A stretch of 64,000 bases of DNA from contig OY735225.1 in the NCBI GenBank assembly GCA_963457665.1, positions 714,001-778,000 on the forward strand, given 5' to 3'. The position numbers and the translations under genes were made by a program. Under the pieces are notes generated by a model. The model did not search any database. It saw only the letters and a program-made list of their open reading frames with translations, and was not told the origin of the DNA. Source of the stretch: Thysanoteuthis rhombus (Eukaryota > Mollusca > Cephalopoda > Oegopsida > Thysanoteuthidae). This document shows positions 24,225-35,628 of the stretch, piece after piece. Every line of letters starts with the position of its first letter. Position 1 is the stretch's first letter.

Positions 24225-24305
24225 TGCAGGCTCGATGCTACTTAACCAGCGATCGAACCAGAATCGGCGATTCCAGCGTGATTTAACCGTTGTATTGAAG
24301 TTGAG
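24225..24305 (-). repeat. tRNA-derived SINE head
   Basis: On minus: ACAACGGTTAAATCACGCTG (A-box-like), then TTCTGGTTCGATCGCTGGTT (B-box-like). Confidence 0.42.
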
Positions 24306-24667
24306 TTTTTTTTTTCAGCTACGAAAATAATGATGTATCTTTTTCATCGTGTGTGGGATTTTGCTGTAAAGATGTGTATCCTCCAACTCTAACAATGTTA
24401 GTTCTATAATTCTATTACATTATGTATCCCCCCCTCTTTTTTTTTCTTCGCCAAATTAAATGACGGAGCTTAGTTACCGTTAGGTTTTTGACCAAAGGGA
24501 AAAGATGAAGAGTAGTAATCGGCTACGAAAGGGTCTCCTCCCTTCATATCTGGGATTACCAGATAGCTTCAATAAATGAAGTTTTCATATGGGAATTAGA
24601 TTGCACCTCGTAGCACTTTCTGTCATAAGATCATCAAATGAAATTAAGTAGCTCTTAGGCCAAGGTG

Positions 24668-25050
24668 TTAGAAACAGTCAACCAAAACTGTCAACTTGGG
24701 TTTCGTCAATTTTCAAGTTGATCTGACGGGCCAGTTTTATACATCACTAGTACAGCCAGCACCAATGGAGCTAGAGGGCTGAAAATTTCAATATTTATTC
24801 ATTATGATGTCTAGAAGAAACATTATTGCTTTATGAAAATTACCCCCCCCCCCGTAGGTTTTTAGAAGCAGGTTCAGTTTACAATGTAAGTTTATGCTGA
24901 ATGGTTTGTGCCATACTTGTTTTGTTCTTTTTTCTTTTAATTAAGACTTTTTTAGTTATCCCTAACAAAAAGCAAGAAGTAATCATTGATCACCTCTTTT
25001 CTTATTTTTCAATTGATCGCCCCCAACACGTAATGGTTTCTATTGAGTAG
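24668..25050 (+). repeat. Dispersed repeat family A, copy 3
   Basis: AACCAAAACTGTCAACTTGG start, CAGCACCAATGGAGCTAGAG middle, CAGTTTACAATGTAAGTTTA, then AATGGTTTCTATTGAGTAG at the end. Includes a C11 run near 24842. Confidence 0.62.
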
Positions 25051-25309
25051 TTTTACATTTTTTCCTTAAGTATTCAAAGTTCTTATTTTTTCACAACTTG
25101 AAGTTGTTAGCAATTCCCCATCGTCAACCACATAGTCACTCAATACACTTATTTTGTCTTTAGATAAGATCTCGCTCATTCAGTGCTTTCCAGTATTCTC
25201 CAGAACAACGTCCATACTATTTTCATATGAGGTGTTTTTATTTACTGTCTATAGTTATGAGAAGAGCCATTATGACTCTAATACTTGTTGAAATTCATTC
25301 TTTTTGTTG

Positions 25310-25400
25310 CTCATGTTATTACCACAATGCTTCAGCCAATCCATTCTACAGCCTTCTTCAGTGTACATTCTGTAAGGAAAGAGAGGGGTTTTCAATATTA
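25310..25400 (-). repeat. Solo Penelope-like terminal motif
   Basis: TACCACAATGCTTCAGCCAA followed by CATTCTACAGCCTTCTTCAG is the terminal motif in minus orientation. No body sequence was recognised next to it. A partial plus-oriented motif (GCTGAAACATTGTGTTC) also occurs near 30.51 kb. Confidence 0.5.
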
Positions 25401-25949
25401 AAATGAATGAACAATTTTTTTAAATGCAAGCAGCTGTCACCATACAATCAAAAATGATGCTCCTAATGACACCTAACAATAAACACAGAACAAACTTTTC
25501 AGCCAATTGAGTACTTCCCTAAAATTAACTGGTATTGACAGGTCTTTTCAGTGCAAACCTTAAAATGGAATCCATGTTCAATTTGTGTTTAGTTCTCTTT
25601 TTTACAGTTTCAAACACGTCTACAAGCATGAGTCTCTGCTGAGAGGCAAAACAGGACATATGCCATCCCCATTCCCCAGATCAGGCCTTCCAACAGAGGG
25701 CGAGGGGGTTGAAATTTGAAACCTTATAGTTAGTAGATGATAATGGTGCAGTACAACTCTTTTATACAACCCTGACTACTGACATTATTGAATTCATAAT
25801 ACTGGCATACAATAATAACTTCTGAAATCCTTGATTGCAAAAGTCATAAATATTTGCTTCAGGAATGTCTCATAAATGGTGAAATTTTTATGGACATGTT
25901 TATGTCTCCTTTTGAAGATTATAGCTTGGACAGTCATATAAATCAGGTC

Positions 25950-25951
25950 AA

Positions 25952-25990
<39 letters not shown>

Positions 25991-25991
25991 A
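25950..25991. repeat. AT then TG microsatellite
   Basis: About 13 AT units run directly into 7 TG units. Confidence 0.9.
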
Positions 25992-26034
25992 CGACCAAAC
26001 ATTCTGTGTGCTTTTCTGACTAATTTCTTTTTAT

Positions 26035-26345
26035 GTTCGACACATAAGTATCAGATGTATTGAATTTTGAATAACTTTATTGCATTGAGATTTTTAACAG
26101 AAATTTTTAACTGTAAAAAACAAAATTTGACTTCATACGCTTCAGTTGTATGACTGCACAAATGATTTGAAAAAGCTTGGTTTGGATCCAAAATCTAAAT
26201 GGTTCTTTTTTCCCACTTGTCAACACACAGTTGAAAGAGAGTAATCCTTCTGCCTTTGAACCCAACATTATAAACAGTCTGAGAATGTGATGTTTGATTT
26301 TTCCATGTGATGATTAGATGTGATAAAGATAACTCAAATCAGTCA
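26035..26345 (+). repeat. Repeat family D, distal copy
   Basis: TTTTAACTGTAAAAAACAAA, TTTGAAAAAGCTTGGTTTGG, CACAGTTGAAAGAGAGTAAT, AACAGTCTGAGAATGTGATG align with 15320-15560. Confidence 0.6.
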
Positions 26346-26969
26346 CCATTGATTGGTCCTTGCTCAATGTTTATTTCTGGTTCCTTCCTAGCTGAAACAA
26401 AGCTTTTTTCAAATCATGCCAACACAGCTTCTCTTAGTTTGACCACAACAGAAAATATTTAAATGTTAGATATTCCTGGAAAACCTGGCTTCACATCAAA
26501 GAATTTCCTTATTTTGACAATTACTGTTCTACTTAATTTATTCATTTTCACCTTTTTTTTCCATTAGTAATCAGTAAGTCCTTTTGTCTCGGACACATGA
26601 CAGTTCTTGGCATCCTAGGCTATTGCCTATGTTGCCGCTATCTAGGGCCAGCCGTGATCACCACTTTTGATGACAGATGGTCCAAAAAATTAAGATGCAT
26701 TTTGTAGATTTCCATAACTCTTTGCAGAGAAATGAATCTGAGAGCAATGCAAAAACTATAAACAATAAAAATTTTTTTAAATTATTCTTTTGTCGAAGGA
26801 AAATATAAAATATCATAACCCAAGTTTTAAATATTGTAGCAAGATAATCCCATTTGTGAGATTTCCTTAATCCGTCTTCAATAACATTTAAGAAGAAAAA
26901 AAAGTTAATTTTCAATGCAGAACAGTTTACTTACATGGAGGTAGGTATTTTTAGCCTATCATGTGTACT

Positions 26970-27740
26970 AATATGCAAATTGTCTGTCTGTCTGTCTCTC
27001 TCTATTTATCTTTGTCTGTCTGTCTCTCTTTCTCTCTCTCTGTATGTCTTTGTCTGTCTTGATCTCTCTCTCTCTGTATGTCTTTCTCTCTCTCTTTTTG
27101 TCTTTCTCTCTCTGTTAGTCTTGCTCTTTCTTTGTCCGTCTGCCTGGCCCTCTTTTTTTTGTCTAGCTATTTTTCTCTCTCTCTTTGTCTCTCTTGTCTG
27201 TACATCTATTTCTTTTTGTCTGTCTGTTTCTCTTTCAAAGTGGATCAATAAGTCCATAGCCTCAAAGATATTAGCTAAATTTTGATCTTCCTTTCACTGT
27301 ATAGTATTGAATCTAAGTGACTAATGGAGAAGCATTGAGTTAAGTGCAATGATAAGAAAAGAGATTATGTTGAAAAATAAATATTTGTTGTGCAAAATAA
27401 ATGTTTTCCTTTCTTTTTCTCTCTTAGTCCGGTTCTCTTTCCCTCTCTCTGTTTGTCTTTCTCTCTGCCTTTTTTTGGTCTCTATTTGTCTATCTTTCTC
27501 TCTCTCTTTTTATGTCTGTCTCTCTCTCAATCTCTTTTTGTCTGTCTCTTTCTCTTATTCTCTCTCTCATTCATTTTCTTTTTTGTCTATCTCTCTCTTT
27601 CAAGGTGAATAAATATCTATAGCCTCTCTCTCCTTCTCTCTTCATATGTCTCTGTGTGTGTCTCTCTCTCTTTCTTTGTCTCTCTCTATCTCTTTTTCTC
27701 TATCCCTCTTTTTGTCTGTCTGTGTGTTTCTCTCTGTATC
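26970..27740 (+). repeat. TC/TG-rich microsatellite blocks
   Basis: Long CTCTCT, TCTGTCTG and TTTCTC stretches at 26975-27235, 27405-27600 and 27620-27735, separated by mariner-like fragments that each begin CTTTCAA.GTGGATCAATAA or a close variant. The long open frames here are low-complexity artefacts. Confidence 0.85.
27236..27410 (+). pseudogene. mariner-like transposase 3' remnant
   Basis: Starts AGTGGATCAATAAGTCCATA and ends with GAGATTATGTTGAAAAATAA (DYVEK then stop), then GTGCAAAATAAATG. Sandwiched between TC-rich microsatellites. Confidence 0.5.
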
Positions 27741-27741
27741 T

Positions 27742-27935
27742 TTCAAGGTGGATCAATAAGTCCATAGCCTCACAGTTATTAGTTAAATTTCGATCTCACA
27801 GTTTCACTGTATAATATCAAATCTATTTGACTAATGGTGGAGCATAGAGTTAAGTGCATTGACAAGGAAGGAGATTATGTTGAAAAATATTTGTTGCACA
27901 AAATAAATGCTTCTGTCATCATTGAGCATCAAAGT
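27742..27935 (+). pseudogene. mariner-like transposase 3' remnant, best copy
   Basis: GTGGATCAATAAGTCCATAG, then GTGGAGCATAGAGTTAAGTG; translation EHRVKCIDKEGDYVEK fits the last residues of Tc1/mariner transposases. The stop codon has been lost by a 3-bp difference from the neighbouring copies. A shorter copy follows at 27985-28080. Confidence 0.55.
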
Positions 27936-27984
27936 TAAGTTATCTACAGTGGAATGAGTGTAAATAAATATTACCTGGCTATAG

Positions 27985-28080
27985 AAAAATTTAACTTTGA
28001 GTAAAATGCAATGACATCGAAGGGGATTATGTTGAAAAAAAACATTTGGGCAAAATGAATGCTTTTTTCATCATTAAGCT
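27985..28080 (+). pseudogene. mariner-like transposase 3' remnant, short
   Basis: GGGGATTATGTTGAAAAAAA and AAATGAATGCTTTTTTCATC match the same family end. It stops about 140 bases before the hydrolase start codon. Confidence 0.45.
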
Positions 28081-28221
28081 ATGGTTTTATTGAGAAACTT
28101 ACATGTATATATGTATATATATAGTGAGAGAGATCAAAAAACGCACACGCATATATATATGTATCTATATATATTTATTTATGTATATAGCTGTTTCTGT
28201 TGTAGATCAACCAACAAAAAA

Positions 28222-28542
28222 ATGAGCAAAACTGTGAAATTCCCCTCTGAGAACAAACAGGGAGCCTGTCCCGGTGTGCTGGTTGGAGACCCTAGCAGTA
28301 CAAAACGAGGTTTGATTGTACTTCAAGAATGGTGGGGTATGAACCAGCAGATCCAGGATGAGGCTGCCGATTTGGCTTCCAAGGGGCCATTTGTGGCTCT
28401 TGTTCCAGATCTTTATCGAGGCAAAATGGCCACAGACCATGAAGAAGCTGGCCACCTGATGAACGACCTTGACTGGGCAGGGGCTATTAAGGATATCCAA
28501 GGGGCAGCAAGGTATCTTCTCAAGGAAGTTGGATGTTCTAAG
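28222..28542 (+). CDS. Hydrolase gene, coding exon 1 (residues 1-107)
   Basis: Encodes the N-terminal half, beginning MSKTVKFPSE and ending LKEVGCSK. It carries the Glu36 position and the VPDLYRG motif. It is followed directly by the consensus donor GTAAG at 28543. The sequence just 5' (TTTCTGTTGTAG, AG at 28204-28205) resembles an acceptor, so an upstream non-coding exon probably exists. A short TA/CA microsatellite lies only about 30-100 bases before that acceptor. Confidence 0.92.
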
Positions 28543-31500
28543 GTAAGAAAACTCTTCTGCCATCTTCTTCAAGCATAAATATCAACTGTTTGGGTTGATG
28601 ACAACCATAGCCACCAAAGGTGGCAAAGAGTTCTATCCCTTTTTATATGTGTGTTTGTGTATTCCAGCACTCCTGGCCATACCATTTTGTCTACGAACTT
28701 GAAATTTCTTTTTTGATCTTTTGACAGGTCTATCAATAGCATCTAGCCTCTCCAGAATCTAGATTTTTTTTTCCACTCTATTTTAGATGTTTTCCAATGA
28801 TGTCATAAATAGAATGACCATATTTATTCTTCAAAGGAATTTTCTTACATGACTTCAAATTTAGACGCTACAATTGTTCAATTATTGGCTGTGATGGTAA
28901 GTTGATAGGTTATCTAAAAAAAATTGTGTGTTTTTTCAAGTGGAAATAAAAGACAATTTTTTCAAAATATTGACTTTTATGAACAACATATTTACCTTCG
29001 AAGAGTTTGTCAGATGATTATTTGTGTTGTTAACACAATGTTTTGGCCAATACTTTCTACGATTTCTTCAAATGTACCATCCAAAAGGGAAGAAGTCCGA
29101 ATTATAGACAGGGAATACTATTGGAAACTGAGAAAAATCAAAGAGGCAATATCAACATATCAACTGGGTGTATGTCACACAAGTGTCAAGTTCAACCTGA
29201 TGTGGTTCCTACTGCACAACAGGGACAAGGTATGGGAATCCAGGTCCAACAAGGAAAGAAAATGATAACACCCGGATCCAACGGTGCTATCGTTGGAGAA
29301 AAATTATGTTCACTACTGTTGCATTTGAATAGCGCACATGAAGAAGGCCGTAGAATCGATTGGCCAAAATGCCACGTTAACAACACAAACAACAAAAAGT
29401 TTCAGGTTTGTTTTTTTTTGTTTTTGTTTTTTGAACTCTTTCAATGTTAATGACCCTTCTCAAAACTATCAACAGAAAGATAATTATCATTTTGCTTTCA
29501 CTTTCTTCTATCATCTTCCAGACAACTTCATAATTATATCCTCCTAGAACTTTTTATCTTTCTCTGCTCAACGTGGAGCCTGGTCATCACCTAGATGGGT
29601 GAATACCAAGTGCCATAAAATATTTCTGCAACAGTCTCAGCTTTTGCTGTATCACTGAATGATAGAAGTTCTTGGCAAAGGACCGAGTGCACAGTCCCGT
29701 ACCCAGACTGTGTGCCCAGTCCTTTTTCTCAAGGACAAGCTGCTTCGTGGACACATGACAATGTGCTTTCCTAGGAATTGCCATCATATTGAGTGGTAGA
29801 AATCAAGGTGATGATCTTTCTCCACTAAGAACTTCAGTCATCCAGGGAATAGAAATACTTGTTCATTAAGACTATTCCAAAAAGACCGAAATAAATAGTA
29901 TTCTGAAGGTGTAATGTCTGATGAAATTGGATGTTCCAAGGTAAAATGATTTCCTTGCTACCTTCAATCTCCACGAGTCTGAATATGACCTATTTAGGTA
30001 GTAGACTATAACTAATCTAATGCACAAGGCTCAGAAACACTCAGGAAGATATGATAATGTGTTTCATCTGTCTGGATTATCTGAAGAGGGATTATTGTTA
30101 TGTATAAGTATTTTCAAACTGTTGTCTTTCTCTCAGTTCATCTCCCCACATTTATCCCCCCCCCACATACACACACTCAAAAAAAAAGTTATTTCCCTTA
30201 TTTAACGTTCTCCTAAAAAAGAGGAAAGAATCATCTGCCATTTCTTTCATTTCAAAGATGGCCGACTGTATACCCAGCATTTTTCATGAAGGCCAAAAAG
30301 ACCCTTTAAAAAATGTTTTGGACACCAACAAAATTATGACATGGAAAAACAGACCATCTACATCATTCTTACCTAACAACTGCTGCGTCCCGACATTAAA
30401 CACCAGAATGAGGACATTCCATCCTCGGGCTTTGACGGCAACATCCTCCCATCTTAGCTTTCTAAAACATCACCACACATGATGCCCACTTGATGAAAGC
30501 TATCGGGTAGAACAGCTGAAACATTGTGTTCAGAAGATGAATCGAGATTAGGATTATAGTCTGAAAACACTAATACATGATAAGTGTTTTATTTCTATCA
30601 GAAAAGTTTTCTCAAGACAGGTTTACTTCTCCTTAAGCAACATCTGAGAAAGATGGTTATATTCCTGGACTTGAACAATTTTATCTGATAGTTTCAAAGC
30701 ATTGAATGTAAATAACTCTGAAAAACCCATTTGCTGGTAATCAATATTTGATTAACAAATGAGTCAGGTTATCTTTGTTAAATCTTTCATATCATGATTC
30801 CAAATTAGTTCATCGTTTATTTATAAAGGATATATGTGTAGATAGAGATAGAAGAGGTCTGGTTACTTGCTCAATAGAAACCATCATACAACCAATGTTT
30901 TTTAGCAACATGTTTGTCGAGAGGGATTAATCAAAAAATTGGAAAAAGGGTTGATCAATGAACGATGTTGGCAATGATCACTAAAAAAAAGTCTGATTTT
31001 AAAAAAAAAAAAAAGCACGAATGCTGCTGGACATGAACCGAGGGATCACTTTAGTATAAACTTAAATTGAAAATTGAATCCCTCGATAAAAACCTATTTA
31101 GGAGGGGATTTTATTCTAAATCGTAGCAAGCGGACCATTTTCCTTTGAGTTATAAACTAGTTGAACTTTTGTGAAAGCAAAACTTAGTATTCTTATGAAA
31201 ATGCAACTTTATCAAACTAGTTATCACTCTGTTTATAGTTTTGTGATGCGTCATTAACATTCAAAGAGACTTTTGGACAATTGAACCCAATGTTTTGGTC
31301 GATTCATTCTATGGCCTTCTCCAGATGTAATATCTGAATGTGACAGCTGTAAACTGAATTTTCCAATGATGGTAGTTAACAGAATATCCCAATGGTAGCT
31401 ACATTACAATGTAAGATTTGTGTAATGTTGATTTTCTCCTCTTTCCTTGTTAGGCTCAGATTTCCACACCTTGTACCTGTTGAGTATTGGCACCAGTTTG

Positions 31501-33785
31501 AACTCCGCACTTATCTGACTTATACATACAGTCGACATGTTGATATAGGCTGCCTCCTTGGTTCTCCTCAGTTTCCAACAGCGTTTCCTGTCTATTATAC
31601 CAATTTCTTCCCAGAGAGGGAAGTGTTTGCATTTTTCTCCCCAAATATGATCAGCCATTCCAGATCTTTCTATCTCACCTTTGATGAGTATTCCTCCGTT
31701 AGGTGCTTAGGGTATTCCATCACCAACTACTGTACTCAGATCAATGGAATCTTACAATGGAACGAATCCAGTAATTTCTTCTCCAAAAATCACCTTCAAG
31801 AAGTTCAAATATATCCATTAATTTTTCACAAGGATTAAGTAGACATTTATAGCTGTTAATATAGCCTGTGATATCACAGCTAGGATATATTAAATACACT
31901 TTCATTCACACTAATGATTATATATTGTTTTATATAAGACTAATGTCCACCCACACTCTGAATACTATGTACAAGCCTGGTCACCATACGTTGAGAAATA
32001 TAAAAAAAATCTGTAAGAAAAAATCCACAGACAAGCAACTGAGTTAATACCAAAACTCAGAAGTGTGAATTATGAAGATAGGCGGAAGATGTTAGCGTTG
32101 ATACAAAAAATAAATATTAAAATGTAATCCATAATGACACAAAATATTCTGATGGTGAGTGAAAAATGAATCCAAGAAGAATCACCAATTGTATTTTAGC
32201 ACGGACTGCGTTTGAACCTTGTAAACATATGCTTTTTTTTTTTGTTGTCCACTGGTTGGTAATTGTTTGGATGGGGTTCACGAAGAAAAGGGAGGTAAAT
32301 AGTATAGATGTTGTAAATGATAAAAGCATAAATTACACAGACAGTTTAGAACAAATAGGAGACTGTTTACTTCTTATTTACATGAGTTTGTGTGGAGAAA
32401 TGCTGCTAGAAATGACAAAGAAAATTCATCTAATCATTTCATGATGTCAATTTCAAATGCATCTTCATTTTAGTGTTACAAATATGAAAAATATGCTTGA
32501 TTTTTTTTTTTTTTTTGTTAATTGCAACCACAACAGTATCCATGCCCCTAAGCCCTAACCCTAAGATTATATATTGTTGCTATATTTAATGAAATACTGT
32601 TCTACATGATCAAGTTTTCTGCTTTCATTTAGCAGGAGCCTAAATAATTGTCTATGATAGATACTTTCCTTCTTTTGCTAACTGTATCCAAACAATTACC
32701 CACAATTAATCATCACACCATAATTTCCCTGCTTTAATCATTTTCTGCATAAACAAACAAGATATTTTTGGTGGTTGAGGAGAAAGTTTTGAGGAATAAA
32801 CATTGAATTTTGCAATACTTACAAATTCTTGCTCAAACAAAGTTTATGTAGTGAATGTTCATTGAAAATCAGGAAGAAAGGGATTGTCTGTGGTCAGGAA
32901 TTAATGCCTGCATTACCAAAAGACTTAGGCTATTATTATTTCTAGCTGGATCTGTGGAAATTCCACAGGTGTTGACAAGTAAGATTATCCATTTTCTAAT
33001 GCCTCTGCTCTTCTCTTCCCTTTGCTTGTATCTTTTCATTCTCTCCCTTATCCCTTCCAATCTCCATTGGCTTGTCCATATTTTTGTTTTGATGTTACAT
33101 GAACATGAATGAGTTTCACATCACAAAACTCTTCCCACCCTCTTGATAAGCTACCAAACTTCCTTTTTTTGTCCTCTCTCTTCAAACACTCTCGTTTAAG
33201 TAAACTATCTAACTTTCCCCCATCTCTTCTCACCTTCTTATCAAACTACCTACTCTTCCTCTCTGTCCTCTCTCTTCATGAGCTCTTATTAAACTACCTA
33301 ACCTTTCCTTTATCCTATTACCGAAAGTGTACCACTTGGGAGCAGATAGGAACAAGCAGAATGATATTATGGATATTTTCTTATTGTTATTATTGCTTAT
33401 ATGTTTTTATTTTCCACAATTTCAGGTTGGAGTGACCGGCTTCTGCATGGGTGGCGCCCTCTCTTTTGCCGCAGCAGCACTAGTTCCCGAGATAAGTGCT
33501 GCTGCTCCCTTTTATGGGATCCCTGGTGAATCCATAGCGGATATCACTACCATCCACATCCCTTTACAGTGCCACTTTGGTAAAAAGGATGATATTGTAG
33601 GTTTCTCATCTCCCTCCGACCAGGATGCATTACGCAAAAAGTTGGATAACGCCAAAGTTAAACATGAGTTTTACGTCTACGATGCTGGTCACGCATTTAC
33701 CAATGCCACATCACCTAATTACCATGAGCCTTCCTGCAAGATGGCTCTTGACCGCCTGGTAAAATTCATGACTTCCTATCTGTAA
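28222..33785 (+). CDS. Dienelactone hydrolase-family protein (CMBL-like), spliced, 2 coding exons, 226 aa
   Basis: Predicted cytosolic alpha/beta hydrolase of the dienelactone hydrolase family (carboxymethylenebutenolidase-like). Family members hydrolyse cyclic esters or lactones; the substrate here is unknown. Coding exons 28222-28542 and 33426-33785 join in phase 0 (AAG|GTAAG donor, TTTCAG acceptor). All four family active-site positions are visible: Glu36 in LQEWWGM, nucleophile Cys114 in GFCMGG, Asp162 in GKKDD and His196 in DAGHAF. The VPDLYRG motif is at residues 61-67. Length is close to the usual 230-245 aa. The start is the first ATG after a plausible 5'UTR acceptor (AG at 28204-28205), with AAAAAA before the ATG. 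No signal peptide or membrane segment is seen. The 4883-bp intron is full of mobile-element remnants. The family and intact active site are well supported; orthology to vertebrate CMBL is inference. Confidence 0.93.
29033..29395 (+). pseudogene. Penelope-like element remnant, sense in hydrolase intron
   Basis: After an inverted copy of the terminal motif (29033-29085), the plus strand reads REEVRIIDREYYWKLRKIKEA, the same GIY-YIG C-terminal block as at 31.5 kb on minus. It then continues to a direct copy of the terminal motif (29338-29390, GAAGAAGGCCGTAGAATCG). So it carries terminal motifs in opposite orientation at its two ends. Truncated, with no complete reading frame. Confidence 0.68.
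30855..31110 (-). repeat. Dispersed repeat family A, partial copy
   Basis: Reverse-oriented: GAGGTCTGGTTACTTGCTCA, AATAGAAACCATCATAC, AAAAAAAGTCTGATTTT, ACTTTAGTATAAACTTA. It lies in the hydrolase intron. Confidence 0.6.
31284..31735 (-). pseudogene. Penelope-like element remnant: GIY-YIG C-terminus plus terminal repeat motif
   Basis: On minus, with one frame change near 31690, the sequence reads KHLTEEYSSK, GEIERSGMADHIW, then IGIIDRKRCWKLRRTKEAAYI. The pattern R..H...SG.A.H.W......I.I.DR...W..R..KEA.YI is the C-terminal half of the GIY-YIG endonuclease of Penelope-like retroelements. Downstream on minus, at 31284-31325, is the terminal motif ending in CCAAAACATTGGGTT. The element is 5'-truncated, shifted and inactive. 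It lies antisense in the hydrolase intron. Confidence 0.7.
31942..32106 (+). pseudogene. LINE reverse-transcriptase C-terminal fragment
   Basis: The frame from 31942 reads HPHSEYYVQAWSPYVEKY, stop, EKIHRQATELIPKLRSVNYED, RRKMLAL. This is the familiar thumb/connection motif of CR1/Jockey-type LINEs (RPHLEY..QAWSP...D...LE..QR.AT..I..L....Y..R...L). There is an in-frame TAA. It lies inside the hydrolase intron on the sense strand. Confidence 0.72.
32960..33330 (+). repeat. Pyrimidine-rich repeat family G, in hydrolase intron
   Basis: AAATTCCACAGGTGTTGACA, then AAGATTATCCATTTTC, then several TTATCAAACTACCTAAC-type units in CT-rich DNA. It ends about 100 bases before the hydrolase exon 2 acceptor. 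The same family is in MRPL53 intron 1 at 56990-57410. Confidence 0.65.
33426..33785 (+). CDS. Hydrolase gene, coding exon 2 (residues 108-226)
   Basis: Begins VGVTGFCMGG, continuing the beta strand that leads into the nucleophile elbow, and ends KFMTSYL before TAA at 33783-33785. It contains Cys114, Asp162 and His196. The acceptor is TTTCAG at 33420-33425, preceded by a T-rich tract. The frame stays open about 33 codons upstream of the acceptor, but those residues do not match the family, so they are read as intron. Confidence 0.93.
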   Translation, partial: VGVTGFCMGGALSFAAAALVPEISAAAPFYGIPGESIADITTIHIPLQCHFGKKDDIVGFSSPSDQDALRKKLDNAKVKHEFYVYDAGHAFTNATSPNYHEPSCKMALDRLVKFMTSYL

Positions 33786-33941
33786 ACTTTATCAGCTGTG
33801 GGTTGTGTCCCTTGGTAAAATTTACATATCGTCTTTTACCAAACTCTAGTTACTTTGTTTTGCTGGAATAAGGTGTGGTTTTTACAGATCAGCTTGATAA
33901 ACTGTCTTCACTTGGTTTCTCCTTTTTTTTTTCTAAATAGA

Positions 33942-33947
33942 ATTAAA
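33942..33947 (+). terminator. Possible ATTAAA polyadenylation signal for the hydrolase gene
   Basis: ATTAAA lies about 157 bases after the hydrolase stop codon, after a T-rich tract. No AATAAA was found closer. This is a variant hexamer in AT-rich DNA, so support is weak. Confidence 0.3.
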
Positions 33948-35089
33948 AAAGAGACAAATGGTTCAAAAATAACTGTTTTTTGTGTTTGTTTTTAGAATTA
34001 TATTTTAAAGCAAAGAGTAGATGTTTCTGTCAACATGTTATTTTTCTAAAGTTTGACTTTGTTGCTTATTTAAAAACCATACATAATCAACTCAATATTA
34101 TCTTATTATTATCATAACTATTGTTGAGTACAGCTTTGAGCCTTATGTACCATGAAGAAGCGTCTGGCTATAATTGAAATCCTGCAGTGGAAATATCTTG
34201 TTGTTGTTAATTCCAATGAGTAGTGACCTCTAGGCAAGTGTTCATATATAAAACAAAGCTTTTTAGTCTTTGACTAAAATCATTTATCCAAAAAAGAAAA
34301 ATTAGGCATTTTATTTGTTGGATTCAGGCTTACTATGTCTGGTTGGTGGTCCATAGACAATATTGTGACTTTTATGCAAGAGTTCATGCCTTGCTAATAG
34401 AAAGTTAAACAATCTACTCGGTTCATAAAAATGTATGAGAATTTTTTTTCTGTGAGCTTTAGAGGCTAGGTATTTATTCGCCTCCCCACAAAGGCAACAC
34501 AAGAGGGGGGGCAGCCATCCCATGGCACTCATATGAAGGGACACAGCATTTCCTCTGGCCTAAAATACCTATTGATTAATAATCATGCCCCCCCCCCCTT
34601 GCTATGCCACTGCCTCTCCACATGGGGTAGAATGTGACACAAGGTTGAGTTCAAAATGGGAACCCACATGTGCACGTGTGGGTAATACCTAAAATTGTCC
34701 AGCTCCCTCAGCACTTCCCTTTTGGAATGTCACAAACGTCTGGGGCTGACCCTGACCTTATTGGAGAGGTAGAACCTGGGGGGGGGGGGACGTGGCCCCC
34801 TTGAACTAAAGATTAAGTTTCTCTTCCTTCAAGGTCAAAAGGATAGTGATTTTTTTCATAATAGTACCAATAACCAAGCCATGTATATAAAATTAAACCT
34901 TTCATCGAAATCATCAAGAAAGATAATTTAAATTTTTTTTTTTCCGGTTAGGCAACTGTCATGGCAATATTCAATGATTTTTTTTCTTTACAATAGTTTA
35001 TTTATTCAATCCAGACTTCTCAACAACATTGTTTTATTACAAAATAGTAAAATCATTATTCTAAGATGTTAATTGTTTATTCCTGGGGA

Positions 35090-35235
35090 CTCCGTTTGGA
35101 GGATAAGGCCACACCCATGCTGCTGCAGTTTCAGTAGCAAATAGGTTTTCATGGGATGGAATTGCTAGCCTCACACCCAACCTCCTTCTTTTATGTGGGC
35201 TTGGAACCAGCTATGGCGACTGTCAAGCTGTAGGT
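35090..35235 (-). repeat. SINE family F, partial (body only)
   Basis: CTGCTGCAGTTTCAGTAGCA, GGATGGAATTGCTAGCCTCA, CACCCAACCTCCTTCTTTTA correspond to the 37.62-37.70 kb body. The tRNA-like head is absent. Confidence 0.55.
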
Positions 35236-35628
35236 TTTTTTCCATCAAAGTAACCTTTTCTTAGACGAACTGCCTTACATGCCACTGTGCACCTTCTATT
35301 AATCTAAAATAGAAGAGCTAATTTTTTAAAGAATGGTTTAACTTCATTAGGACAACTCATGGTTTACCAGCGCTAATATACCCTTTGTTAGTGACTCCTA
35401 TACTTTCTTGAACCTATCAATTTTATTTTTATAAAAATCTTCTTCCTGCCAATTCTTGATTGATGGATTCATCATTTTTATCTTCTCATTGACATTTCTC
35501 TGTAATATTCTCATAATCACACACACTCAGTGGTTATTTTATACTTTTTGAATTCTTATATAAACCATCGTCAGTTATAAGTTTTCTGACTGGTATTTTT
35601 TTCATAATTATATGAAGTATTGTAATCT

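Noticed and set aside
26935..27285. Open frames of Leu/Ser/Cys on plus and Arg/Glu on minus
   Set aside because: Direct translation of TC/TG microsatellites.
32548..32570. Telomere-like CCCTAAGCCCTAACCCTAA
   Set aside because: Only about two and a half units, with no array; chance or an ancient trace.
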